Source of the DNA: Nocardioides zeae | GTDB lineage: Bacteria; Actinomycetota; Actinomycetes; Propionibacteriales; Nocardioidaceae | DNA: 64,000 nucleotides | Direction of reading: 5' to 3' | NCBI RefSeq assembly: GCF_030818655.1 | Contig: NZ_JAUTAN010000001.1 | Span: 1,054,001 to 1,118,000 of the forward strand | In this document: positions 1 to 7,986 of the stretch, piece by piece | Layout of the letters: every line of letters begins with the position of its first letter | Numbering within the stretch: the first letter of the stretch is position 1 | The notes under the pieces: generated by a model | Database searches by the model: none | What the model saw: only the letters and a program-made list of their open reading frames with translations | Told to the model about the DNA's origin: nothing | Made by a program: the position numbers and the translations under genes

Positions 1-1
1 C

Positions 2-508
2 GGCAACGCGGGCACGGTCGTGACGCTGATGACCACCGAGCAGAAGCGGGACGTCCGCGACCTCACGCGCGCCGCGGGCATCAACCCGACGACGACGCGG
101 GTCACCGGGACCGACCACCCCGTGCTGGTCGAGCTCGCCCCCGGCGAGCGCAGCCTCCCCGGCGCGTTCGAGCCGGTCGTCGCGGCGCCCGCTCCGGCGC
201 GCACCTCGACCCGCTCCTCGGACGAGCCGGGCTCCGGCGGCGGCCGTCGGCGCAACCGCCGCCGGGGCGGCGGCTCCGGCTCCGGCTCCGGCCCCGCCTC
301 GGGTGGCGGTCCGGGTGCCGGTGGCTCCGCCACGAGTGGTCAGCGGTCGGGTGGCGGTCGCTCCGGGGGGACCCGCTCGGGCGGTGCGCGCTCCGGCGGC
401 GGTCGTTCCGGCGGCCAGCGTTCCGGTGGGCAGCGCTCGGGCGCGGCGTCCAGCGGTGCGGGCTCGAGCTCGCACAGCGCGGCGTCGTTCAGCTCGCGGG
501 CCCGCTGA
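2..508 (+). CDS. DEAD/DEAH-box RNA helicase, C-terminal part (5' end outside window)
   Basis: The frame is open from the first bases and ends at 508, so only about 168 C-terminal residues are present. The opening GNAGTVVTLMTTEQKRDV followed by LTRAAGI resembles the end of the second RecA-like domain of actinobacterial RhlE-type helicases. After it comes a long basic, Gly/Ser-rich tail: RRRNRRRGGG, then repeated RSGG blocks. Such tails commonly bind RNA non-specifically. Role by family: ATP-dependent RNA unwinding, often in ribosome assembly or cold adaptation. The catalytic motifs lie outside the window, so the assignment rests on the short RecA end and the tail. Confidence 0.75.
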   Translation, partial: GNAGTVVTLMTTEQKRDVRDLTRAAGINPTTTRVTGTDHPVLVELAPGERSLPGAFEPVVAAPAPARTSTRSSDEPGSGGGRRRNRRRGGGSGSGSGPASGGGPGAGGSATSGQRSGGGRSGGTRSGGARSGGGRSGGQRSGGQRSGAASSGAGSSSHSAASFSSRAR

Positions 509-522
509 GCGCGGTCCCTGCG

Positions 523-1005
523 ATGTCCGACGACGTGACCGGCACGGTCTTCGACTGCCAGATCCAGGCGCGGCTGCGCGACATCAACCTCGCGGGCCAC
601 GTCGACAACGTCGAGGCGCTGCGGATCGTCGACGAGGCACGGCTGCTGTTCCTCCACTTCGCCCCCGACGTGCTGTCGGGGGCGGAGCGGCCGGGCCTGC
701 TCGGCACGGCGCCGGAGCACGTCACGGAGCTCATGGGCGCCCAGCGCATCGAGTACCACGCCGAGATGCGCTTCGTCGCGTTCCAGCCGTTCCTGGTGCG
801 CCTCTGGGTGCACCGCATCGGCCGCACCTCGTTCGGCCTCGGCGTCGAGCTGCGCGTCGCGGCGGACCACCCGCCGGCCCTCGTGGCGGAGCTGTCGCTG
901 GTCCTGTGGGACCACGAGGCCGGCACGGCGTGGCCGATCTCCGACGACGTGCGGGCCGCGCTCACGACGTACGAGGGCCCGGGCGTCACCTTCCGCTCGC
1001 GCTGA
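523..1005 (+). CDS. Hotdog-fold acyl-CoA thioesterase family protein
   Basis: A 160-residue protein, the usual length for a single hotdog domain of the 4-hydroxybenzoyl-CoA thioesterase/YbgC type. The RLRDINLAGHVDNVEALRIVDEAR segment carries the D-x-N-x-x-G-H-V/x-N arrangement typical of the family active site, followed by the long helix that packs in the sheet. The expected reaction is hydrolysis of an acyl-CoA; the substrate cannot be told. It starts at ATG 523, 14 nt after the helicase stop, with no convincing ribosome site, so it may be translationally coupled to the helicase gene. Confidence 0.8.
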   Translation: MSDDVTGTVFDCQIQARLRDINLAGHVDNVEALRIVDEARLLFLHFAPDVLSGAERPGLLGTAPEHVTELMGAQRIEYHAEMRFVAFQPFLVRLWVHRIGRTSFGLGVELRVAADHPPALVAELSLVLWDHEAGTAWPISDDVRAALTTYEGPGVTFRSR

Positions 1006-1026
1006 CGCGCAGGGGCGGCGGGGAGG

Positions 1027-1464
1027 TCAGCGCTCCAGCCGCGGCGCCCCGGGGCCACGGTCGGCGAGCTCGTCGCCGGGGTTGGCCAGCGCGCAGGACC
1101 GCAGCGACAGGCAGCCGCAGCCGATGCACTCGTCGAGGGTGTCGCGCAGCGCCTCCAGCTGCGCGATGCGGGCCTCCAGCTCGCCCCGCCACGTGCGGGA
1201 CAGGCGTGTCCAGTCGCGCCGTGTCGGGGTGCGGCCCTCGGGCAGCGTCGCCAGGGCGCGCCCGATGTCGGCGAGGGGGATGCCCACCCGCTGCGACACC
1301 CGGATGAACGCGAGCCGCCGCAGCACGTCGCGGGCGTAGCGGCGCTGGCCGCCGGAGGTGCGCTCGCTCGTGATGAGCCCGTTGCGCTCGTAGAAGTGCA
1401 GGGCGGAGACGGCGACCCCCGAGCGGGTCGCCACCTCGCCGGGCGTCAGGGGTGCGGCACTCAT
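1027..1464 (-). CDS. soxR: Redox-sensing MerR-family regulator SoxR
   Basis: A 145-residue MerR-family protein. An N-terminal winged helix (residues 8-45, [12 protein letters not shown]) is followed by a coiled-coil dimerisation helix and the four-cysteine cluster C113-IG-C116-G-C118-LSLRS-C124. This spacing is diagnostic for the [2Fe-2S] cluster of SoxR. In actinobacteria SoxR responds mainly to redox-cycling compounds and controls a few oxidoreductases rather than soxS. A perfect SoxR-type palindrome lies 2 bp upstream of the ATG, so autoregulation is likely. No second SoxR box was noticed nearby. Confidence 0.93.
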   Translation of the reverse strand: MSAAPLTPGEVATRSGVAVSALHFYERNGLITSERTSGGQRRYARDVLRRLAFIRVSQRVGIPLADIGRALATLPEGRTPTRRDWTRLSRTWRGELEARIAQLEALRDTLDECIGCGCLSLRSCALANPGDELADRGPGAPRLER

Positions 1465-1466
1465 GT

Positions 1467-1488
1467 GACCTGAACCTTAGTTCAGGTC
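1467..1488. promoter_or_regulatory. SoxR box
   Basis: Perfect 22-bp palindrome: 9-bp arms GACCTGAAC (1467-1475) and GTTCAGGTC (1480-1488) around CTTA. It fits the actinobacterial SoxR-site form CCTSAA...TTSAGG. It begins 2 bp from the soxR start codon, so bound SoxR would cover the transcription start of its own gene. Confidence 0.85.
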
Positions 1489-1542
1489 GAAGGATCCCGT
1501 CCCGTGACCCTCGTCGACTCCGGGCCTCGCGCTGATCGCCCG

Positions 1543-1932
1543 TCAGGGTGCAGCGACGGACCCGGCCCCGGCGTCGAGCGTCGCGCGGTGCTCGAGGTTG
1601 GCGGCGATCAGCCGCTCGAGCGCGTCGCGGGTGGCGGCCAGCTCGGCGATGTGGGCGTCGATCCGGTCGCGTTCCGCCACGAGGCGCTCGAAGGCCGTCG
1701 CCGCGGTCTGCGTCGTCGGCGTCTCCACGCAGGGGAGCACCTCGGCGATCGCGCGGCTGGACAGGCCCGCGGCGTACATGCGCTGGAGGAAGCGCACCCG
1801 CTCCACGTCGTCCTCGGTGTAGTGCCGCTGCCCGCTCGCGCTCCGGCTGCTGGTCAGCAGCCCCTGCTCCTCGTAGTAGCGCAGGGAGCGCACGCTCACG
1901 TCCGCCTGCGCCGCCAGCTCCCCGATCCGCAC
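1543..1932 (-). CDS. MerR-family transcriptional regulator
   Basis: About 129 residues from GTG 1932 (VRIGELAAQADVSVRSLRYYEEQGLL). The MerR helix-turn-helix with the SLRYYEEQGLL signature is followed by a long coiled coil rich in Glu/Arg (FERLVAERDRIDAHIAELAATRDALERLI). Only one cysteine, in LPCVETPTT, is visible and no metal cluster, so the effector is probably organic. The gene is divergent from the Old Yellow Enzyme gene at 2005, with a 19/20-bp-spaced promoter and dyad between them. The start is placed at the HTH boundary; the same frame stays open far upstream, but there it is antisense to the reductase. Confidence 0.85.
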   Translation of the reverse strand: MRIGELAAQADVSVRSLRYYEEQGLLTSSRSASGQRHYTEDDVERVRFLQRMYAAGLSSRAIAEVLPCVETPTTQTAATAFERLVAERDRIDAHIAELAATRDALERLIAANLEHRATLDAGAGSVAAP

Positions 1933-1966
1933 CGGTGTGACCTCCCTCTCGACCGCCCCTGGACCC

Positions 1967-1998
1967 TTGCCCCTGACGTCAGTGTCAGGTTCTAGCGT
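1967..1998 (+). promoter_or_regulatory. MerR-type promoter/operator of the ene-reductase gene
   Basis: TTGCCC (1967-1972) and TAGCGT (1993-1998) are separated by 20 bp, the stretched spacing that MerR activators correct. The spacer contains the inverted repeat CCTGAC (1972-1977) / GTCAGG (1984-1989). The -10-like box ends 6 nt before ATG 2005, which predicts a leaderless mRNA. Confidence 0.7.
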
Positions 1999-2004
1999 AG
2001 TCGC

Positions 2005-3081
2005 ATGACCTCCTTGTTCGACAGCCACCGGATCGGTGGCCTCACCCTGCCCAACCGCGTCGTGATGGCGCCCATGACCCGTGTCCGTGCCGCCGCCGGT
2101 GGCCTGGCGACGCCCTCCATGGCGACGTACTACGCGCAGCGCGCCAGCGCCGGCCTCATCGTGAGCGAGGGCGTGCAGCCCAACGTCGTGGGCCAGTCCA
2201 ACCCCGGCACCCCGGGGCTCCACACCGACGAGCAGGTCGCCTCCTGGCGCCCCGTCACCGCGGCCGTGCACGCCGCGGGCGGCCGCATCTTCGCGCAGAT
2301 CATGCACGGCGGCCGGGTCTCCCACCACGCCACCACCGGCCTGCAGCCCGTCGGTCCCTCGGCGGTCGCGCTCGGCGCCGACGTGTTCACCCCGAACGGC
2401 CCGGCGCCGGCCCCGGTGCCGCGAGCGCTCACCACGGCCGAGGTGCCCGAGCAGGCACGCTCGTACGCCGAGGCGGCGTCCCGTGCCGTCGACGCGGGGT
2501 TCGACGGGGTCGAGCTGCACGGCGCCAACGGCTACCTCATCGCCCAGTTCCTGTCCTCCAACGCCAACGTGCGCACGGACGCCTACGGCGGCTCGGTCGC
2601 GAACCGGATCCGCTTCGCCGTGGAGGCCGTCGAGGCCACGGTGGACGCCGTCGGGGCCGACCGCGTCGGTATCCGGATCTCGCCCGACGCGGGCATCTGG
2701 AACGTGCGGGAGACCGAGGTCGAGGAGCTGTACGGCGCGCTGCTCGCCGCGCTCGCACCGCTCGGTCTCGCCTACCTCCACCTCGAGGCGACCGCCGACG
2801 ACGACGTGCTCCTCGGGCTGCGGCGGGCCTGGCCGGACTCGCTCGTCGTCAACCCGGTGTCGCCGGCCAGCCCGCAGCGCGCCGAGCGGGCCGCGGCCGA
2901 CCGCTGGCTGGGGCTGGGGGCGGACCTCGTCAGCTTCGGCCGCGCCTACATCGCCAACCCCGACCTCGTCGAGCGGCTGCGCCACGACCTGCCGCTGGCG
3001 GCTGACGACCCGGCGACGTACTACACCGGTGGGGACCAGGGCTACGTCACCTACCCGGCCCACGAGGCCGCATCCGTCTGA
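2005..3081 (+). CDS. Old Yellow Enzyme family alkene reductase (FMN-dependent)
   Basis: 358 residues, the usual length for OYE/NemA enzymes. It starts with SLFDSHRIGGLTLPNRVVMAPMTR. H172 and N175 of HGANGYLIAQFL are the substrate-binding pair; FMN contacts include MAPMTR near residue 21 and the C-terminal VSFGRAYIANPDLV. Expected reaction: NAD(P)H-dependent reduction of activated C=C bonds (enals, maleimides, nitro-olefins, nitrate esters), usually in electrophile detoxification. The adjacent MerR regulator and promoter point to induction by such compounds. The mRNA is probably leaderless. Confidence 0.92.
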   Translation: MTSLFDSHRIGGLTLPNRVVMAPMTRVRAAAGGLATPSMATYYAQRASAGLIVSEGVQPNVVGQSNPGTPGLHTDEQVASWRPVTAAVHAAGGRIFAQIMHGGRVSHHATTGLQPVGPSAVALGADVFTPNGPAPAPVPRALTTAEVPEQARSYAEAASRAVDAGFDGVELHGANGYLIAQFLSSNANVRTDAYGGSVANRIRFAVEAVEATVDAVGADRVGIRISPDAGIWNVRETEVEELYGALLAALAPLGLAYLHLEATADDDVLLGLRRAWPDSLVVNPVSPASPQRAERAAADRWLGLGADLVSFGRAYIANPDLVERLRHDLPLAADDPATYYTGGDQGYVTYPAHEAASV

Positions 3082-3267
3082 GAACGTCACCTCCACGGGC
3101 GAGTCCTGTTGAGAACCTGCACACGCGGCGGCTATGTTTGTTGAGGTCTCCGTCGGGGCCGTCGGTCCTGGTGCTCCTCACGCAGCGAGCTCGTGGAGGT
3201 CCCCGACTGCGGGGGAGACGGGGCGGCGTCGCTTTCGGCCGCTCCCTCTCCCCTGCAGTGGTCGCGG

Positions 3268-3882
3268 CTAGCCGTGACGTCCCGACAGGCAGTCGGCCAC
3301 GAACTCCGCCGCACGCTGCTCGAACCGGCGCCCGTGCCGCAGCATCGCGTGCTTGCCGCCCTCCACCACCTCGAACGAGACGTCGGTCGTCCGTGCGATC
3401 CGGTCCGCCAGGGCCCGCGCGCGAGCGAGCGGGGCGATGCGGTCCTCGTCGCCGTGCACCACGAGCACCCGCCGTCCGCGCAGGTCGGTCCGGTCCTCCG
3501 CCAGCACCCACGGGTTGAGCGCGACCACGCAGCGCACCTCGGGCGCGGAGCCGGCGAGCAGGGCGGCGCGCCCGCCCAGCGAGTGCCCGACCAGTGCGAC
3601 CGGGAGGTCGCCCCACCGCTCCCGCAGCTGGCCCAGTGCCCACCGGACGTCCTCGACCGGCGTACGGCTGGGGTCCCAGCCACGGTGGGTGTTGAGGAGC
3701 CGGTACGTCGCGGCCGCCGGCACCCGTCGGGCCACCCGTCGGGCCACGGGCTTCATGCGCAGCACCGACAGCTGGGTGGGGCTGACCATGGGGCTGCCGG
3801 GACGGGAGCCGCCGCCGTGCAGCACGAGCACGGCGGCGGTCGGACGGTCCGGCTCGCGGACGCTGATCAGACGGGGTTGCAC
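3268..3882 (-). CDS. Alpha/beta hydrolase, dienelactone-hydrolase-like
   Basis: 204 residues. The fold is shown by LVLHGGGS (oxyanion region), the nucleophile elbow GHS101LGG, the HGDED147 acid loop and GGKH178AM. That is a complete Ser-Asp-His set at normal spacing for small esterases of the dienelactone hydrolase type. No signal peptide, so it is cytoplasmic. It converges with the ene-reductase gene across 186 bp that contain no gene; a short CCCCG/CGGGG hairpin at 3200-3215 lacks a T run. Substrate unknown. Confidence 0.85.
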   Translation of the reverse strand: MQPRLISVREPDRPTAAVLVLHGGGSRPGSPMVSPTQLSVLRMKPVARRVARRVPAAATYRLLNTHRGWDPSRTPVEDVRWALGQLRERWGDLPVALVGHSLGGRAALLAGSAPEVRCVVALNPWVLAEDRTDLRGRRVLVVHGDEDRIAPLARARALADRIARTTDVSFEVVEGGKHAMLRHGRRFEQRAAEFVADCLSGRHG

Positions 3883-3973
3883 AGCGGGAGAGCCCTTCGC
3901 TCGGGAGGGGTGCTGGTACCCGCGGCGGGGGCGGTCATGCGCCGTGCCCCCACCGCGTCGGGGGCGCTCGGCG

Positions 3974-4987
3974 TCACGGGCTCTCGACGAACCCCTGCTC
4001 CTCGAGCCAGTCGTAGGCGACCTCGGCGGGCTCCTCGCCGTCGACGTCGACCCGCGCGTTGAGCTCGAGCAGCACCTCGTCGGTGAGCTCCTCCGTCACG
4101 GGGGCCATCAGGTCCTCGATCTCGGGGTGCTCCTCGGCGGTCTCCTCCCGCAGCACGAGGGAGACGTTGTACTTCGGGAAGTACTCCTCGTCGTCCTCCA
4201 GCACGGTGAGGTCGAGCGCCAGGATGCGGCCGTCCGTCGTGAAGACCTCGCCGAAGTTGCACTCCCCGCGCGCGGTCGCGTCGTAGATCGCCCCCGTCTG
4301 GTAGGTGCGCAGGTTCGACTCGGGCGTGCCGTCGGCCTGGCCGAGCGGGATGCCGTAGGTCTCCAGCATCCCCGGGAGGCCGTCGGGGCGGTTGGTGAAC
4401 TCCGACTCGACGCAGAACGTGCGCTCCTCGACCGGGAGGTCGGCGATCTGCGACATCGACTCGATGCCGAGCCGGTCCGTCACCTCGGGGTTCATCGCGA
4501 ACGCGTAGGTGTTGTTCATGGGCGCGGGCGGCAGCCACACGAGCCCGTTCTGCTCGAGGTCGGCGTCCCGCACCGCCTCGTACTGCTCCTGCTCGTCCGG
4601 GATCGGCTCCGCCTCGCCGAGGTAGGTGATCCAGCCCGTGCCGGTGTACTCCCACATCGCGTCGATCTGGCCGTCGGTCTGGGCCTGCCGGGCGGCGGCG
4701 CTGCCCGGGATGTTGGTGAGGTCGGTGACCTCCGCCCCGGCCGAGCGCAGGAGGATGATGGCCATCTTCCCGAGGATCACGTTCTCGTTGAAGTTCTTCG
4801 ACCCCACCGTGAGCTCGGCGCCGTCCAGCGCGCCGTCGAAGTCGGCGAGGTCGCCGGCGAGGTCGCCGGTCGGCACGTAGCCGCCTGCCGTGCCGAGGGC
4901 GCAGCCGGAGAGCAGCGCTCCGGTGGCCACGAGCGCAGCGGTGCCGGCGGCGAGCCGGCGGGAGGTGCGGGTGCGCGTGCGGGCCAC
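3974..4987 (-). CDS. Glycine betaine/choline-type ABC transporter, substrate-binding lipoprotein
   Basis: About 337 residues from GTG 4987, which lies 1 nt after the upstream permease stop with AAGGGGG in front. A basic N terminus and hydrophobic stretch lead to the lipobox LLSGC, so it is a membrane-anchored lipoprotein. LTVGSKNFNENVILGKM and DAMWEYTGTGW are hallmark segments of the OpuAC/OsmF quaternary-amine-binding family; WEYTGTGW supplies aromatic cage residues. It is the last gene of a four-gene importer operon (7767 to 3974). Confidence 0.9.
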   Translation of the reverse strand: MARTRTRTSRRLAAGTAALVATGALLSGCALGTAGGYVPTGDLAGDLADFDGALDGAELTVGSKNFNENVILGKMAIILLRSAGAEVTDLTNIPGSAAARQAQTDGQIDAMWEYTGTGWITYLGEAEPIPDEQEQYEAVRDADLEQNGLVWLPPAPMNNTYAFAMNPEVTDRLGIESMSQIADLPVEERTFCVESEFTNRPDGLPGMLETYGIPLGQADGTPESNLRTYQTGAIYDATARGECNFGEVFTTDGRILALDLTVLEDDEEYFPKYNVSLVLREETAEEHPEIEDLMAPVTEELTDEVLLELNARVDVDGEEPAEVAYDWLEEQGFVESP

Positions 4988-4988
4988 G

Positions 4989-5837
4989 TCAGACCCCCTT
5001 CGGTCGGTAGGCGAGCTCGAGCAGGCGCCCGATCCACTCGATGAGCAGCGCGAGCAGCGCGATGAGCAGCGCACCGGTGATCATCAGCGAGAACCGGAAC
5101 AGCGAGATGCCGGTCTGGAGCACCTCGCCGAGGCCGCCGGCGTCGATGAAGCAGGCCAGTGACGCGGTGCCCGCGATGAGCACGAGGGACGTGCGGATGC
5201 CGGCCATGATCACCGGTACGGCGAGGGGCAGCTCAATCTTGCGGAGGGTCTCCGTCGAGGTCATCCCGACGCCCCGCGCGGCCTCGACCAGCGTGGGGTC
5301 GACGGCCTGGATGCCCGTGATGGTGTTGCGCAGCACCGGGAGGATCCCGTAGAGGCTCAGGCCGATGATCGCCGTCCAGAACCCTCCGCCGAGCCACAGG
5401 AACAGCAGCACGATGAGGCCGACCGAGGGTGCGGCCTGACCGGCGTTGGCGATGCCGACGACCAGCGGCGCGGCGCGCTTGACCCGGCCGCGGGTGAGGG
5501 CGATGCCGAGGGGGAGGGACACCGCGACGACGATGACAGCGGCGGCGACCGTGAGCTGCAGGTGGTCGACGAGCAGCCGCGACAGCGTGCTCCACTTCAG
5601 CTGGTTCGCCTCGACCGAGTCGAGGTCGGCGGTCTGCCGCCAGATGAGGAAGCCCACGAAGGCGAGCACGACGAGCAGGGGCGGCACGACGAGCATGGCC
5701 ACCGTCTCGCGGCCGACGCTCTTGCGCGCCAGCCAGCCGCGCGCGCCGCGGTCGGGCGCCGGGCCCTCCGGGTCGGGCGCGCGCCGCTGCTCCTCGTCCG
5801 GCGGCCCCGCCGTCGTCTCGAGCGTCTCGGCGCTCAC
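4989..5837 (-). CDS. Glycine betaine/choline-type ABC transporter permease
   Basis: 282 residues from GTG 5837, overlapping the ATPase stop by 4 bases (GTGA). After a polar N terminus there are about six hydrophobic segments. The permease coupling (EAA) loop is VDPTLVEAARGVGMTSTETLRKIELPLAVPVIMAGIRTS, so it contacts the ATPase. It pairs with the smaller permease at 7123. OpuB/OpuC-type systems use two such permeases with one ATPase, matching this operon. Probable function: osmoprotectant uptake. Confidence 0.88.
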   Translation of the reverse strand: MSAETLETTAGPPDEEQRRAPDPEGPAPDRGARGWLARKSVGRETVAMLVVPPLLVVLAFVGFLIWRQTADLDSVEANQLKWSTLSRLLVDHLQLTVAAAVIVVAVSLPLGIALTRGRVKRAAPLVVGIANAGQAAPSVGLIVLLFLWLGGGFWTAIIGLSLYGILPVLRNTITGIQAVDPTLVEAARGVGMTSTETLRKIELPLAVPVIMAGIRTSLVLIAGTASLACFIDAGGLGEVLQTGISLFRFSLMITGALLIALLALLIEWIGRLLELAYRPKGV

Positions 5838-7126
5838 GGACGCGGCTCCTGCGCCTCGGTGGTTCCGGTGGTTCCGGTGGTTCCCGTGGCCCCGGCCGCC
5901 TCCGCGGCCTCGACCGCGGACGCCTCCTGGGCCCGGATGTGCTGCGTGACCGACTCGAAGTCGACGACGCCGAGGTACTCGTCCTTGTCGCCCGTCACGA
6001 TCGCGGCCGCGTGGGAGGAGCTCAGCATCGTGTCGAGCGCGTCGTTGAGGGTCGCGCGGCGGTCCAGCGTGACGAACTCGTCGCGACGTGGCACGTCGAT
6101 GCGGGTCTGGCGCCGCAGGGTGCGTAGCCACGGCCACGCGACCGGCCGGCCGCGCTCGTCCAGCACGACCACGCAGTCGTGGCGGGCGGCCTCGGCGCGC
6201 CGTACGGCGTCGGCGGCGTCCTCGCCCTGCCGGGCTGTCGTCCACTCGCCGAGCCGCAGCTCGTTGACGCGGGACAGGCTGAGCTGCTTCAACGTCGAGC
6301 CGGCACCGACGAAGTCGGCCACGAAGTCGTTGGCGGGGGCGGCGAGGATGTTCTCGGGGGTGTCGTACTGCTCGATGTGCGCGCCCTCGGAGAAGATCAG
6401 GATGCGGTCGCCGAGCTTGATGGCCTCGTCGATGTCGTGGGTGACGCAGACGATCGTCTTGCCGAGCTCGCGCTGGATGCTGAGCATCTCGTCCTGGAGG
6501 CGCTGGCGCGTGATCGGGTCGACGGCGCCGAAGGGCTCGTCCATGAGCACGACCGGCGGGTCGGCGGCGAGACCGCGGGCCACGCCGACGCGCTGCTGCT
6601 GGCCGCCGGAGAGCTCGCGGGGGTAGCGGTCGCGGTACTTGGCCGGGTCGAGCCCGACGAGGTCGAGCAGCTCCTCGGTGCGGTCGGCGATCTGCTGCTT
6701 CGACCACTTCAGCAGCTTGGGGACGACCGCGATGTTGTCCGCGACCGTCATGTGGGGGAAGAGGCTGCCGCCCTGGATGACGTAGCCGATCGTGCGGCGC
6801 AGCTCGTCGGCGTCGCGGCCGCGGACGTCCTCGCCGCCGATCGTGATCGTCCCGGAGGTCGGCTCGATGAGCCGGTTGATCATCTTGAGCGACGTCGTCT
6901 TGCCGCAGCCCGAGGGGCCGATGAACATGACGACCTCGCCCGCGGGCACCGTCAGCGACAGGCTCTGGACGGCGGGGGCCTTCTGGCCGGGGTACTTCTT
7001 GACGACGTCCCTCAGCTCGATCTCGACGCCGCTGATGCGACGCCCCGAGCGGTCGTCCCCGTGCTCGCGGTGCTCGCGGTGCCCGTCGTGGGGCTGGTGG
7101 CCGGTGGTCGTGTCCTGGGTCGTCAT
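5834..7126 (-). CDS. Glycine betaine/choline-type ABC transporter ATPase with CBS domains
   Basis: 430 residues. A variable His/Asp-rich N terminus of about 35 residues precedes the ATPase core: Walker A GPSGCGKTT, Q loop GYVIQGG, signature LSGGQQQR, Walker B VVLMDEPFGAVD, and switch His in CVTHDIDEA. The C-terminal third is a CBS pair (DCVVVLDERGRPVAWPWL and SSHAAAIVTGDKDEYLGVVD), as in OpuAA/OpuCA, where it senses ionic strength or nucleotides such as c-di-AMP. The extreme C terminus has a Gly-Thr-Thr repeat tail made by a 9-bp tandem repeat. Start ATG 7126 overlaps the upstream permease stop. Confidence 0.92.
   Translation of the reverse strand: MTTQDTTTGHQPHDGHREHREHGDDRSGRRISGVEIELRDVVKKYPGQKAPAVQSLSLTVPAGEVVMFIGPSGCGKTTSLKMINRLIEPTSGTITIGGEDVRGRDADELRRTIGYVIQGGSLFPHMTVADNIAVVPKLLKWSKQQIADRTEELLDLVGLDPAKYRDRYPRELSGGQQQRVGVARGLAADPPVVLMDEPFGAVDPITRQRLQDEMLSIQRELGKTIVCVTHDIDEAIKLGDRILIFSEGAHIEQYDTPENILAAPANDFVADFVGAGSTLKQLSLSRVNELRLGEWTTARQGEDAADAVRRAEAARHDCVVVLDERGRPVAWPWLRTLRRQTRIDVPRRDEFVTLDRRATLNDALDTMLSSSHAAAIVTGDKDEYLGVVDFESVTQHIRAQEASAVEAAEAAGATGTTGTTGTTEAQEPRP
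5857..5883. repeat. 9-bp tandem repeat inside the ATPase gene
   Basis: Three exact copies of CGGTGGTTC followed by a degenerate fourth. On the coding (minus) strand they encode the Gly-Thr-Thr repeats in the last 20 residues of the ATPase. Copy number could vary in frame without affecting the catalytic core. Confidence 0.8.
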
Positions 7127-7767
7127 GCGACGCGGACTCCCTTCGAGATGGTGAGGCGCCCGAGCGCGAGGAGCAGGAGGTCGGCGACGAGGGCGACGAT
7201 GACGATGCCGACCGTGCCGACGACGGCGTAGTTGAGGGCGTTGGCGCCGCCGGTCTGCACGAGCCCGGTCCAGATGTAGGCGCCGAGGCCGGGGCCGAGC
7301 ACGTAGGCCGCGATGGCGGCGATGCCCATCGACATCTGCATCGAGGTGCGGACCCCGGCCAGGATCACCGGCCACGCGAGCGGGATCTGCACCTTCAGCA
7401 GCACGCCGACGGGGCCCATGCCCATGCCGCGCGCCGACTCCAGCAGGGTCTGGTCGACGCCCGCCAGCCCGACCACCGCGTTCCGCAGGACCGGGAGCAC
7501 GGCGTAGAACACGACGCAGAGGAAGGCCGTCGTGGTGCCCAGTCCCGACAGCGGCAGCAACAGCCCCACCAGGGCGAACGACGGCAGCGTCAGGCCGACC
7601 GCCGAGACGGCGTTGGCGACGGGCTCCAGCGCCTTGACCCGGTTGATGAGGACCGCCAGCGCGATCGCGACGATGGTCGCGACGAGCACGCACTGGAAGA
7701 CCAGGTTGGCGTGTTGGAGCATGTCGAAGGCGATCTGTCGTCGCCGCTCCGCGATGAAGTCGTCCAC
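7123..7767 (-). CDS. Glycine betaine/choline-type ABC transporter permease (first gene of operon)
   Basis: 214 residues from GTG 7767, with AAGGA 8 nt upstream. Five to six hydrophobic segments are visible. The coupling loop VDQTLLESARGMGMGPVGVLLKVQIPLAWPVILAGVRTS parallels the one in the second permease. It opens the operon permease-ATPase-permease-binding protein, with 4-base overlaps between the first three genes, so subunit ratios are probably set by translational coupling. Family function: uptake of glycine betaine, choline or carnitine-like osmoprotectants. Confidence 0.88.
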   Translation of the reverse strand: MDDFIAERRRQIAFDMLQHANLVFQCVLVATIVAIALAVLINRVKALEPVANAVSAVGLTLPSFALVGLLLPLSGLGTTTAFLCVVFYAVLPVLRNAVVGLAGVDQTLLESARGMGMGPVGVLLKVQIPLAWPVILAGVRTSMQMSMGIAAIAAYVLGPGLGAYIWTGLVQTGGANALNYAVVGTVGIVIVALVADLLLLALGRLTISKGVRVA

Positions 7768-7798
7768 GCAGCGTTCCTTCCGGCCGTCCTGCTACGAC

Positions 7799-7819
7799 CC
7801 GGCACGAGAGCCGTGCCGG
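7799..7819 (-). promoter_or_regulatory. Leader hairpin upstream of the osmoprotectant importer operon
   Basis: Perfect 7-bp stem CCGGCAC (7799-7805) / GTGCCGG (7813-7819) with a 7-nt loop, 32 nt upstream of the GTG start on the minus strand. More short G/C hairpins follow further upstream. It may be a 5' UTR structure. I could not match it to a known riboswitch class. Confidence 0.4.
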
Positions 7820-7986
7820 CGAATCGCGGGTCTCTACCCGGCGGCCTCGGGACTACACCCGGAAGATGCGGCCGATGTCGGTGGCCTCACCCGTTCGGGT
7901 CCGGGTCGGGGGCGCGTTTCGGTGCCCCTGCTCCAATGTCGGGACGGGTCGAGCAGACGGCCCACGACCAGGCAGGACGGTGCGAC

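Noticed and set aside
3199..3216. Intrinsic terminator between the ene-reductase and hydrolase genes
   Set aside because: A CCCCG/CGGGG stem with a 4-nt loop exists, but it is short and without a T run; too weak to annotate.
7768..7986. Known riboswitch (c-di-AMP ydaO type) upstream of the osmoprotectant importer
   Set aside because: The leader is structured and some short motifs look similar, but I could not align the conserved cores of ydaO or any other class.
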